From: Bolinopsis microptera
Taxonomy: Eukaryota > Ctenophora > Tentaculata > Lobata > Bolinopsidae
NCBI RefSeq assembly: GCF_026151205.1
Contig: NC_087083.1
Span: 15,138,597 to 15,202,596 of the forward strand
Direction: 5' to 3'
Length of the DNA: 64,000 nucleotides
The notes beneath the pieces are model-generated. The model made no database searches, was not told the DNA's origin, and saw only the letters and a program-made list of their open reading frames with translations. The translations under genes and the position numbers were made by a program. The stretch's first letter is position 1. Every line of letters starts with the position of its first letter. Of the stretch, positions 1 through 10,343 are shown one piece after another.

Positions 1-116
1 TTTCCTCATTTATTTACAAATTTTGTGCGATGAGTCCGGCTCGCAATCTCGCATAAATCTTGAGCTGGGCCTCTCAACGAAAGCCCTTCATTTTTAAATT
101 CATAATTTAATTTCAG

Positions 117-180
117 TAACCGATGGACCACCAAGTTCCAAAACATTCCAGTTCAGAGTTTTGGTCAACGATATTCCTAG
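117..180 (+). CDS. Candidate internal exon, gene not recognised
   Basis: A 64-base block lies between a pyrimidine-tract acceptor ending in TTTCAG and a GTATGT donor. One frame is open (2 leading bases, 20 codons, 2 trailing bases) and includes FQFRVLVNDIP. The other frames give a stop or a less protein-like reading. I do not recognise the protein. It may belong with the other unassigned plus-strand exons at 2453-3644, but phases alone do not prove that. The call rests on splice sites and an open frame only, so confidence is low. Confidence 0.3.
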
Positions 181-919
181 GTATGTTGTTGTTGATGTTG
201 TGTGTGTTTTGACATTGAATAAGAATGTTTCAAATTAAAGACAAACCTGCTGAACGACTTCCGAACAAGTCTTGTGGTATTACATTGATCCTTGTTGTGG
301 TGCATTTTCCACATTCGGACAGGCAAGGAACTGTTTACACCAGTTGGTTGCAACTTCTCAATTTAATACGTGGTTACAAGAGCCGTTTTTATGTCAGTGA
401 TAGCATGTTTTGATGTTTTGTTTTCGTTGACGAAGGATTTGTGCCCTTGATGTTCTTACCACAATTCAGCTCACTAAATTGTAGTCATAGCTTGTTCAAC
501 TCGGGCCTTATGAGGGCCAGGGGTGATCGTATATCTTTGTAGGTTATAATTCAGTACACACATGTACAGGGGGAACTCATGGTCTCACACGCGTAGAGAT
601 TCCTACTTTATCATCAACATGAGTGTCGCCCCCATTATATGAATCAATTCTATGTTTTAAAGAGCCCATATATATTTTTAATTGAACCTCTTTTTCTTCA
701 GTTGTCAGATCGATGATCTGTATTCTTTGATTCAAAATAACCATTTAACCTCATGAGTCATGACACATTTAAAAATCTTTAACAGTAGAAGAAAACTTCA
801 AGTCTTGTTTTATTGAAACGTTACTGTGTATAAGGTAATATATGACGAGAGCTAGAGTCATTTGTTAATTTCTTATATATCTGTTTCATCACTAACATAT
901 ATTCACATTTAGCCAGACC
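181..919. other. Gene-free stretch, probably intronic
   Basis: AT-rich sequence with no open frame resembling a known protein. The open frame at 225-413 has no splice support and no recognisable domain. It probably represents intron or intergenic sequence between the exon ending at 180 and the one starting near 920. Confidence 0.4.
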
Positions 920-1092
920 ATGGGCATCGTGCTGAAAACATTGAAGGGTATATATTTTACCCTGGCCTGCCTTATATCCTCATGGCTGGCATCTTGTTTC
1001 TTTCTGTTACATCTATTGCCCTCTGTGTGGGAGCCAAATAATGGATACATGCTCTACATGAGGCTAAAGCTGAAGAGTGCTTTTCGAGGACT
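920..1092 (+). CDS. N-terminal exon resembling LCLAT1/AGPAT5-type lysophospholipid acyltransferase
   Basis: The frame opens with ATG and begins MGIVLKTLKGIYF, followed by a hydrophobic segment of about 20 residues and LLPSVW. Human LCLAT1, as I recall it, starts with a KGIYF motif followed without gaps by a membrane helix ending in LP. The alignment of KGIYF, the serines, F-L and LP is gapless over about 26 residues. The family acylates lysocardiolipin or lysophosphatidic acid in the ER or mitochondrial membrane. The HX4D catalytic exon was not found downstream, so this is at most a fragment. The exon end is uncertain because the open frame continues to 1312 with unrelated sequence. The exon could also join the upstream one, since an acceptor (TTTAG) lies 6 bases before the ATG. 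Confidence 0.4.
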
Positions 1093-2452
1093 AGAAGGCC
1101 AACCAAAAAAGCGGGTTAGAAACTTATTATCTTGTACAACATGGAAAATATTTGACATTTCTCTTGACCTTTATAAATCAAGCGGCTTGCATTTAATGAA
1201 CATATTGACAGGTGCAGAGTTGAGTCGGTACAGGAACCTAGTGTTTCAGATTCCTTGTTTAACTTGCCCGTCAGCAAGGTCATCCCACTACTTTAGCCCG
1301 GCGAGGCACTAACTCCTCACAAACTCCTATCAAATGTCCCAAGAAAAACTGGTACTTCTGTCTCCAAGGTGTAATTTGAATTAGCCCTGATTGACAATAT
1401 TTATACATTGCAGTGGAAACTAATACTATACTACATACAGTGGTTAGTGGTTGTCATAGAAGTATACAATTGCAGGTTATCATTTGAAGGTAGCAGAGGG
1501 TGGATTCTGGATGTCGATGTTTCGTTGCAGACCCATCGGGTTCTGTCATCTATGCCGTAACCAGGTTGGTTTTTAACTGTATTCCCCAACTCTAGGTCAC
1601 ACTACATTTCACCTCATGCTCCTCTGTTATTAAACAGTAATATTTATTACTGTCACCTCGCACAGGAAAACTAGAGGAGGTTCAGATTCTCAGCGTCTAT
1701 GCAGGGCAACTATGTGTTCTGTTTCAGTAATGCAATGTCCACAGTCACACCCAAAGTGCTAAGTTCAAGATGATGTATTGTACAGCCTAGAGAAGCTTGG
1801 GAATCATCTGATAGGTCTGATGCAAGACAAGAAAATGAAAGGTCAGTTAAAATTTTTGGATTATCAATGGGTTTGTTAATTTAGCATCAATGTTAGGTGA
1901 AAAATAATACAAAGTTAATAACATTAAAAAACATTTAAATTATAAAAGGGGCCATTTTAATTATTAATAATTTAGTTGTATTGAGAGCCATGGAACAGTA
2001 CTACTACTGAAGTACATCCTTAAAATTCATTCTCAATGTGCCCCTCAGGTATGAATAGGAGACCAGAGGAACCGCTAAGTAGGTAAAGGAAGACCAGGGA
2101 CTACATGGAGAATAAGAGGACACTTGCACAGGAGAGATCAACCAGGAAACACGAACGACGGGTCGTGATTTGGGCCTGATCGAGTTATCTCTATCCTCTG
2201 TATGACTATTGGACAATTTATAATTAAGAGATTCTTTGAAGTAAGAAGGTATTTAATTTTGTAGATTGTATCAAATTTAAATGATCTTATTGTTCTTTAT
2301 AGTTATAACGTGTGTGTCTAGTTCAGAATTTAACACTCACTATACAGTTTGCTTCTCTTTTTTTCAAGTTTTGTCGAAGGAATAGACAAGATGTGTTTAA
2401 AACCTAAATCTACCCTTGTTAACACTCTTTATTTTTATTTTTGATGATTCAG
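1093..2452. other. No gene recognised
   Basis: AT-rich sequence. A possible mini-exon lies near 1533-1567 (acceptor TTGCAG, donor GTTGGT, reading PSGSVIYAVT), but 35 bases are too few to support a call. Nothing else is supported. Confidence 0.35.
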
Positions 2453-2565
2453 GATTATCGGAAAACACGTTTCCAAAATATTTTCAGACTTTCATTCACT
2501 TTTCGAATCACTCCTAACTTTATGGTATACAAATTGAAATTTTCTCCTGATCCAAATTCCGAAAG
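2453..2565 (+). CDS. Candidate internal exon, gene not recognised
   Basis: The acceptor GATTCAG and donor GTAAAT bound 113 bases. Only one frame is open and it reads through all of it (37 codons plus 2 bases), starting DYRKTRFQNIFRL and containing FRITPNFMVYKL. The other two frames have stops. Beta-strand-like hydrophobic alternation is visible, but I cannot assign a family. Plus strand, like the neighbouring candidate exons. Confidence 0.4.
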
Positions 2566-3419
2566 GTAAATCATGAAATATTATATTTATTTCTTATGTT
2601 TTAAAATAATCCTTACACGTTTGTGTTATGATGGGTAAATTTAGTAATTTGGCATTGTGTTATGACTTAGCGTGCATGAATTATTTCGATAAGCAAGAGG
2701 GATTCTAGAATTAGAAAGTGTTTTAAGGTCACAGAATTTAAAGTAAAGCATAGTCTCAGTACATGTGTTTTAAACATAAAAGTTTCGAAGTTATTTATTT
2801 TAGTTTATTTTGATTGTGTGTTGAATTCGCAGGATTAATGTCTCTGTTATAAATTATGTAAATACCGTGGATCCTGTTGTAAAGTGTTGAAAATGGGGGA
2901 GTTAGGTTCACTAGCATTACATAACTTATTATTTTATATTATTAATTAGTATCATGTTGAAAATTTCGGATCTTCCAATTATTTTTGAGGCGACCATTTC
3001 CAATTATTCTACATATCGACGAGATTTATGAAAAAATATCGTTCGAATTCTGGTTACATACATGAACGCATAATATAATTTGTAAATGAGTTTTATCAAA
3101 CCAATACGTACCCTTTATTTTACGTTAAAAATATGGAAATAATATAATGCATGAATGGACAAAAACCACTGATATTGTCCGGTCTGTAAATTAGTTAACA
3201 TGTGATATCTGAATGTGGACGGTAATTGATAGATATTGGGTATAGAACTTCACACAATCTGGTTTAATTTTCCATACATTATAGTTATTAATTTACAAAT
3301 TTTATAACTGCTATTCCTTGTTGTATTCCACTCTTCAAAGACAAACTACAGCTATTATTTTAATCTGTTCACATTTTATTTAACTGAAATTGAGATTTTA
3401 AAGACTACCTTATTTCTAG

Positions 3420-3644
3420 GCCCCACAGGCTCTGTGTCAACGTTAAAGTTACTGTACGTTCAGATAAATGTTAAAATTCCTTATTCAGGGTACGTATTGC
3501 CAATTATTCCAATATTTCAGGTATTTTTATCGTGACGAAAAATATAAAGAATTTAGATATTTTCGCCATGAAATGACAAATAACACTGAGATTGTGAAGC
3601 ATGATGCTAAATGGAAGATTTATTCTCGCCGTCAAGCTACATAA
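3420..3644 (+). CDS. Candidate last two exons of an unrecognised gene, separated by a 31-base intron
   Basis: Exon 3420-3489 (acceptor TTTCTAG, donor GTACGT) has an open frame ending IPYSG. After a 31-base intron (3490-3520, ending in TTTCAG) the same phase continues at 3521 as YFYRDEKYKEFRYF and ends at TAA 3642-3644. The split codon GG|G is restored exactly. The terminal exon is rich in lysine, arginine and aromatic residues. I do not recognise the protein. The phase-perfect junction makes coding likely, but the intron is near the minimum size seen in animals. The exon ending at 2565 does not join directly in phase, so at least one exon would be missing if this is one gene. Confidence 0.4.
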
Positions 3645-4088
3645 AAGCAATTTAATATTGCGACCTTATTCGATATCTATCTAAAAATTGCTGGCGAAAT
3701 GGCGATGACATACTCTCAATATTTTTTGTCTGTATCTTAAAACTTGTGATGTTAAAACTAGCACCTGATATTTAGCCATCCTCCTCGCCAAAGTACAGTT
3801 AAAGCCTATTTTACTTTTTTTAAATGTTAAACGTACGACTCCAGTGAGTGTTTTGAGCAGTTATTACATAGCTTGGTGTTCCTTCCGCTATGGGACATTT
3901 CTTAAAATGTGCCTTTCATAACGAAGACTGAAGATTGAAGAAATATTTAAAGAGTAATTTTGAAGAATGAAGATCATAATTTTAAGAAAACGTTCCCACA
4001 GTAACAATCTGGCCATGGATAGAATTTTACACTTGAATATAATAATTGACGATTAAGGAAGATGGATATTTTAGGGTTTTTGGTAAGT

Positions 4089-5300
4089 GTTGTTATCACA
4101 TTAACACTCACAATAAGGAAGAGTAGTTGTAACACTCACAATAAGGGAGAGTCGTTGTTAACACTCACAATAAGGCGAGAGTAGTTGTTAACACTCACAA
4201 TAAGGGAGAGTAGTGGTTAACACTCACAATAAGGGAGAGTAGTTGGAACACTCACAATAAGGGAGGTACGTTGTTAACAACTCACAGTAAGGGAGAGGAG
4301 TTGTTAACACTCACAATAAGAGAGAGTAGTTGTAACACTCACAATAAGGGAGAGTAGTTGATAACACTCACAATAAGAGGAGAGTCGTGGTATCATCACA
4401 ACAAGGGAAGAGATAGTTGTTAACACTTCACACTAAGGAAGAGTAGTTGTTAACCACTACCCAAGAATGGAGAGTAGTTGTAACACTCACAATAAGGAGA
4501 GTATGTTGTTTATACACTCACAATAAGGAGGAGTAGTTGTTAACACTCACAAAAGGGAGAGTATTGTTAACACTCACAATAAGGGAGAGTAGTCTGTAAA
4601 CACTACATAAGGGAGAGTAGTTGTTAACACCACAATAAGGGAGAGTACGTTGTTAACATCACAATTAGGGAGAGTAGTTGTTACACTCTCATTAAGGGAG
4701 AGTAGTTGTTAACACTCACAATAAGGGAGAGTAGTTGTAAACACTCACAATAAGGGAGAGTAGGTTGTTAACCTTCACAATAAGGGAGAGTTAGTGTTAA
4801 CACTTCACAATAGGGAGAGTAGTTGTAACACTCACAATAAGGGGAGTAGATTGTTAACACTACAATAAGGAAGAGTAGTTGTTAACCTCACATAAGGGAG
4901 AGTAGTTGTTACACTCACAATAGGAGAGTAGTTTGTTTAACATCACAATAAGGGAGAGTAGTTGTTAAACAACTCACAATAGGGAGGGAGTAGTTGTTTA
5001 ACCACTCACAATAAGGGGAGAGTAGTTGTTAACACTCACAATAAGGGAGAGTAGTTGTTACCACTACAATAAGGAGAGTAGTTGTTAACCATCACAATAA
5101 GGGAGAGTAGTTGTTAACACTCACAATAGGGAGAGTAGTTGATACACTCACAATAAGAGAGAGTAGTTGTTAACACTCACAAATAAGGGAGGAGTGTTGT
5201 TAACACTCACAATAAGGAGAGTAGTTGTTAACACTCCCAATAAGGGAGAGTAGGTGTTAACACTCACAATAAGGGAGGAGTAGTTTGTTAACACTCACAT
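4089..5300. repeat. Tandem array of a 29-bp unit, about 40 copies
   Basis: The unit begins TTAACACTCACAATAAG and ends GAGAGTAGTTG, 29 bp in its commonest form. About 40 head-to-tail copies span 1.2 kb with no spacers. Copies differ almost entirely by one-base insertions or deletions rather than substitutions. That is the signature of uncorrected long reads more than of evolution. It probably lies in an intron or 5' flank of the Tra2 gene. Confidence 0.9.
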
Positions 5301-5538
5301 AGGTTCCTTTTTGCTTTCACAAACTTCTCACAGTCTTTCACTCAGATCACCTTGATTATTTTATTCGCATTCAATTTACACCCCCTAACTTTCCCCTACC
5401 CCGCAAATTTTCAACCATTTTCTGTACATTTGAATTACGATTTAAACAAGCAACTCATTTCAAAATCAGTCTTTTTTCATCAGATTAAAAGAGAAATGTA
5501 TTGATTTGTAAAGAATATCAAAATATTCTCAGTTGGAA

Positions 5539-6695
5539 TGCCGTCCGATCAAGAATCCCGTTCTAGAAGTAAGGAGCATACAGCAGGTTTATAGGCAGGT
5601 CTCCCAGGATCCGTACAAAGAGGTTTTTAGATTCTTTTTTAATTATCAATTTTAATATTTAATTATTAACAAACAACAAATACTCGGAAAAACCAATATT
5701 TTCAAATTTTTGACAATTTAGTTCAACCAATGCCCCGGGCGCCCGGAGCGTTACGTATTGTGACATGTGACATGGAACATTAATTAGTCTAATGAGTAGT
5801 TTATTAGTAGATCCAGGTCGGAAGGAGTCAGCGTAGGTCGCGCAGTGTGTCTCGCTATCTAACAGAAAGAGACATGGCGGACAGTGACATGCTCCTCTTC
5901 AAAGTTGTTGGGTACGTTTTCCACTCTTATAATCCTATGCTTTCAATTCGTTTGATCATTTTGTGGCCTTCTTTACACTTTACACCCCCTAACTTTTCCT
6001 ACTCTTCACGTTTCCACAACTTTCTATTCGATACACTAAAATAAAACCCTCTCCAGGAGTGTTTGGTTTCTGATCTGGATACCACAGACGCGAGTGACGG
6101 GTGTGTTGGAGGAAGTACGGCAAGCGGGAGGACGCCATGATAATAACGACAGAGAAGACGGCATGTCCGTGGTTTCGGACTTTGTTTACTTCTAGACGAC
6201 CGGAAGATGCCAAGTTGCTAAGGAGGAAACTAATGGTCTGGAGATTGCGGTACGGTTATAATACTAATCAGTAATTAACTTATGTTCTAATTAAACTAAA
6301 TAACTAATACTCTATTTATTTAGTACCGTTGGTCATGTACCACACGTAAACACATATTAACTCACCCGGTCTTCCCCCTGTAGGTAAGAAGATCAGAGAG
6401 TAGATTTCTCAGTAACCAAGCGACCCCACACCCCAACTGCAGGACAGTACATGGGGCGCCCACTTCCCCGATACTCAGGACGAGGTAGGGCCCGGTACGG
6501 GGGACGGAGCTCCAGAAGATCCTACTCCAGATCCAGATCTAGATCCCAAGACACAGTAAGAGGTACAGATCAGGTCAGATCCCCCGCCGCCGCTCACCCT
6601 CCGCTCCTTCTCCGCAGTCGCTCTCGAAGTCCTCGTCACCAAGATCCCGAAAATACTATACACTCCTTTCAGATCATCAGGATAGCTATTTGACT
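5539..6695 (+). CDS. tra2: Transformer-2 (Tra2) splicing factor, frame broken by small indels
   Basis: Tra2 is an SR-type RNA-binding splicing regulator (RS1 - RRM - linker - RS2) acting in the nucleus on exonic enhancers. Likely start ATG 5539 (MPSDQESRSRSKEH). Exon near 5805-5911: RRSRSVSRY then FKVVG. Exon 6057-6249: GVFG, KYGK, REDAMIIT, RGFGFVYF (RNP1) and PEDAKLAKEETNGLEI. Exon from 6384: KKIR, VDFSVTKRPHTPTAGQ and YMGRPLPRYSGRGRARYGG, then an RS tail near 6520-6660. The linker TKRPHTPT...YMGRP is diagnostic for Tra2. Reading these needs at least five frame changes, for example an extra AG in AGAGAG near 6395 and single-base changes near 6075, 6100-6115, 6165 and 6248. The open frames at 5847 and 6451 are pieces of it. 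Because the protein is otherwise well conserved, sequencing error is more likely than a pseudogene. Confidence 0.8.
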
Positions 6696-7590
6696 TTTTT
6701 AAAGACTACTGGCTAAATTAGAAAACTCTTGTTAGAAAATTTTAACACAGTTGTTAAGCCCGAGATCTTCTCAAGATTGGGTATTCAAATCATGTCTACG
6801 ACGGTTGGGGTTAGGCTATTTCTTAAATCATATTCTTTCCCATCGAAGACAAATGAAGTGTTTGTAATGCCGTTGGCACAAGTGTTGGAGAAATGATCTG
6901 AATTCTGAAAGTGTCGTGTCAGAGACAATGGTTGTTAAATAGTTATTTATTTTCAAAAAGCGAGAACATTGCTGTATTAATATCGACGGTAAATTTAATT
7001 ACCTAGATTTAAACCAAATATGATATACATACCTATCTACTCGACTCACATGTTTCAATGATTTGAAAAGTTTTGCACACTGAGTAAAGTTTCCTATTTG
7101 GTATAAATTTCCTTCAATTACTATTGATACTGTGCTAAGTGATAGAAACGAAATCTTGAATTCTTGGTTAGTGAACATGTTGTATCGCCAATGATTCAAA
7201 GTAATTAACGGTACTCCTTGTGTAAAGCAAATGTGATACGAACAGGACTCTAAAAGATGAACCTCGGAGATGAGCACAATCGACGCTCTGTTGAAATTGT
7301 CAGGAGTGCAGTGGATTGTGGAGGGACATTACAACAGACCTTCAGTTTAGTTGTCATGTGAGAGTGAGATGAACCACAGGTTTGTTTAGTTAGTTTACAG
7401 TCGGAGGGTCAGCTAATTAAAAATAACACCAAAACCATAAATTTGTGCTGAACTCAGCTTAAATTTTGAAAGCAGAGACAAAGAAGAACAAACATTATGT
7501 TATTAGATTGCAAACATGAACCGCGGGCTAATAAGTGATCAGTAATTAACCAATTAAAGTAATTAATTAACTTGCACAGGAGGAGTCTGC
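6696..7590. other. Intergenic, nothing recognised
   Basis: Presumed Tra2 3' untranslated region and spacer. No protein-like frame, RNA gene or repeat structure stands out. Confidence 0.4.
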
Positions 7591-9000
7591 AATGGATGGA
7601 CGACTGTTGAAGAGCCAGCTGTAGTTGATAGGGAGACATGTTTAGTGAGGCTGCCGGAGGAGTTAACTGGATACCACTTTGTAGATGGTACGACAATACA
7701 TGATTAGTGACCAATTGGGGGACCAGTAGTGACTAGTTGGTGATCGTTTAGTGACCAATTAGAGACCAGCTAGTGTCAGTTAGTGGTCAGTTAGTGACCG
7801 TTTAATGACTAATTAGTGACCAGTTAGTGACTAGTTGGTGACCAGTTATTGACTAATTAGTCTGCCAGTTAATGACTAATTAGTGACCAGTTAATGACTA
7901 ATTAGTGACCACCTGCTAACCCCTCCAGGTACCGCCCTACGGGAGCGTCTACTAAAAGCAGCCGGAACAAGGCTGTACTGCCATGGTTGAGGCGATACTG
8001 TTGGGAACCTGATGTAATCAACTACTAGGCACTGACGGTTACACTCCTCTACACGAGTTGTTATCAGGGGTGGGAGGATATTGTGGAGTTCCTGCTTCTA
8101 AACGGTCCGACATTGCCCCCCGGCCCCCTGCCCCCCCGGCCCCAATCCTTCTTTCTTTAACAGTGCTCTAACCTGTGAGGCCAGTACTTAAATCTCACTT
8201 TCCAAACAAGGAACTAGCCTCAATCTATTAGTGGGTTTTTGGACGTCAATTTCTCCAAGTGAATGCTCTAATTAACTGCTCCAATGACTGCTCTTATTGA
8301 CTGCCCTAATTGCTTGTCGTATTAATTGCTCTAATTAATTATCTAAACTAATTGCCCTATTATAATTTGATTGCTCTAATGATTGCTCTAACTAAATTGC
8401 TCTTATTATTGCTGTAAACTAATGCTGGAGTTACAGGGGCAGATAGGACAGTAGAACCAGATGATGGTTGGACCCCACTGCACAGTGCCGCACGATGGAA
8501 CAAGGGTCCTCTGTGCTAAACTCATTATTGCTGCTGGGTACGTTCTTATTAGTCTCTTTGGTAATGGGAGGTGTTCACCTGAATTTCTGTGAAACTTGTT
8601 TCAGATCGCAGCCTGACCAACAATTAACAACCTGTTGACGACCTTTGAAGAGGTCCTGAAACCGCCCACCGGTGCAGCATGCCCATTTGTTCTTTTTAGC
8701 CAATAGGCCAGTCATCACATGCAAACAATATGGATGTCTGCAAAGTTCAGGCTGGACTCCCCTTTCCCTAAACGTTAGTAATATCAAATCTTGTAATAAT
8801 GATAATGATCAACTTTCTAATTAATTCAGATGTAACATAGTGTAATCTATTGGTGATATTCCAGGTGTGATGTAAATGCGATGAGTAACGGCCAAACAAA
8901 CCACCGCTTCACATAGCGGTGCAGTAGGTCAGGCCCTGTGCTAGAGTTATACTCTGTTACTCTGGCACTGCGATATGATGTGTCCCGCTGTAAAGTTACA
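7591..9000 (+). CDS. ANKRD49-like ankyrin-repeat protein, frame broken by small indels
   Basis: Ankyrin repeats across several exons. A possible first exon near 7591-7686 reads MDGRLLKSQL with a frame slip, then LPEELTGYHFVDG. Exon from 7929: RERLLKAAG, then with slips VINY, DGYTPLHE, CYQGWEDIVEFLLLNG. Exon 8437-8537: GADRTVEPDDGWTPLHSA then ARWNKG, with a slip before AKLIIAAG. Exon from 8865: CDVNAMSNGQ, then PLHIA after a slip. DGWTPLHSA.(K/R)WN is close to human ANKRD49 as I recall it. Junction phases fit (AAC G|GG; GCT GG|G). At least four single-base slips break the frame, as in the adjacent Tra2. A C-terminal exon was not found. ANKRD49 function is poorly defined, so no role is inferred. 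Confidence 0.65.
7688..7912. repeat. Degenerate AGTGACCAGTTAGTGACTA repeats in an intron
   Basis: About 15 imperfect copies of a 10-12 base motif (AGTGACCAGTT / AGTGACTAATT) fill the intron before the ankyrin exon starting at 7929. A similar loose repeat of AATTGCTCTAATT-type words fills 8260-8420, the next intron. These are simple intronic repeats. Confidence 0.65.
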
Positions 9001-9060
9001 TTTGTATTTAATTACTTAGATTAAGTTAATTAAGTTAGTTAAGTTAAATGTTTATGACTA

Positions 9061-9127
9061 CAACACACACTACACACTACACACTACACACTACACACTA
9101 CACACTACACACTACACACTACACACT
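9061..9127. repeat. Microsatellite, 9-base unit ACACTACAC
   Basis: Seven to eight perfect copies of a CACTACACA-type unit. The open frame reading through it (9048-9245) is an artefact of the repeat. Confidence 0.9.
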
Positions 9128-9385
9128 AAATTTCAGAGACTATAGATATGGGTCAAACTTAGATTTCCTGAAAATTTCGTTAGATGTAATTAATTACAGT
9201 GGGTGGGGCACGCCACTCCCTTTTTTTCACTATTGTCACCATTAAGAGATAACGCTTTCAGCTAGGAACTTCAAAATTTCTAGACACATTTGGTTTGATA
9301 ATGGAAGTGCTTTCCCAAAATTTCAAGTTGATTGTTAACAATTTAATTAAGTTATTACCCTTTCAAGATCTTGCAGATACGTAAT
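9128..9385 (+). repeat. Dispersed repeat adjoining satellite, related in inverse to 48952-49215
   Basis: The block starting AATTTCAGAGACTATAGATA is closely similar to the reverse complement of 48952-49215, including ACAGTGGGT, CACGCCA and CTTTCAGCTAGGAACTTC. In both places the 10-bp-period satellite lies on the same side. The two loci are therefore copies of one composite unit in opposite orientation. Confidence 0.75.
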
Positions 9386-9469
9386 CCAGCACTTAATCAC
9401 TAATCAGTGGGTCAGTGATATCTTCACTCAATCAATGCCCTGATTGGGGACCTTTACTGATAGTTGAAA

Positions 9470-10292
9470 TTCGACATATGACGTCATCTAGCGTCATCTA
9501 GCGTCATCTAGCGTGAAATATCGCCAGATGATGATAGATGACGCTAGATGACGCTAGATGACGCTAGATGACGCTAGATGACGCCAATTAGCGACATTGT
9601 CGCTAAGTGCACGGCACCTTTCGAATGTCGCTATCTAGCGCTATTTAGCGCTATCTAGCGCTATCTAGCGCTATCTAGCGCTATCTAGCGCTATATGACG
9701 CTATATGACGCTATATGACGCTAGATGACGCTAGATGACGCTAAGCACGCAGCACTGACGCCAGGCGACAGATAGCGCTATTTTCATAAAATTTCCGCCT
9801 TTTTTTTGCGACATCTAGCGCTATCTAGCGCTATCTAACGCTATATGTCGCAACGACATCTGACGCAGCGCTATCTAGCGCTATCTAGCGCTATCTAGCG
9901 CTATCTAGCGGAGAATGTCGGTCTGTGACAGTTTACGCTAGATAGCGCTATCTAGCGCTAGATATCGTGGCGACAGCTAGCGCTAGATAGCGCGGCGTCA
10001 TCTAGCGCTATCTAGCGTAAACTAGCGCTAGCTAATGAAGAATGTCGGTTTGCGACAGTCCACGCTAGATATCGTGGCGACAGCTAGCGCTAGATAGCGC
10101 TAGATAGCGCTATCTAGCGTAAACTAGCGCTAGCTAATGAAGAATTTTGGTTTGCGACAGTCCACGCTAGATAGCGCTATCTAGCGCTATCTAGCGTGGC
10201 GACAGCTAGCGCTAGATAGCGCGGCGCCATCTAGCGCTATCTAGCGTAAACTAGCGCTAGCTAATGAAGAATGTCGGTTTGCGACAGTCCAC
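9470..10292. repeat. Satellite array with 10-bp period, palindromic core AGCGCT
   Basis: Ten-base words such as GATGACGCTA, TATCTAGCGC and GATAGCGCTA are repeated in runs that switch variant every few units. Nearly every unit has one CpG and a CTA/TAG. Because CTAGCGCTAG is self-complementary, strand orientation flips inside the array. Insertions such as GCACGCAGCACTGACG at 9743-9758 recur in the 48-kb array. A higher-order unit of about 110 bp is visible at 10025-10280 (GACAGTCCACGCTAGAT repeated). Confidence 0.9.
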
Positions 10293-10307
10293 GCAGTTTA
10301 CCTGAGG

Positions 10308-10343
10308 ACCCCAGGCTATTATGTTCATTAACATAGCCTGGTG
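10308..10343. repeat. Hairpin at satellite end, shared with other repeats
   Basis: CCCAGGCTATTATGTT, a short CATT loop, then AACATAGCCTGG form a near-perfect stem directly after the satellite, preceded by TTTACCTGAGGACC. The same two-part motif (CCTGGGGTCC-like palindrome beside a TTATGTTCAT palindrome) recurs inverted at 26057-26090, with a variant at 11027-11060 and 36278-36311. It is probably the terminal hairpin of a transposable element family. Confidence 0.55.

Noticed and set aside
1093-1312. Continuation of the LCLAT1-like frame to 130 codons
   Set aside because: Beyond about codon 57 the sequence no longer resembles the family and no acyltransferase motif follows; probably intron read-through.
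4089-5300. Regular repeat array resembling CRISPR
   Set aside because: Units are contiguous with no unique spacers, and the sequence is a eukaryotic genome with introns; it is a minisatellite.
6475-6663. Antisense frame over the Tra2 RS region
   Set aside because: Shadow of the serine/arginine-rich coding sequence on the plus strand.
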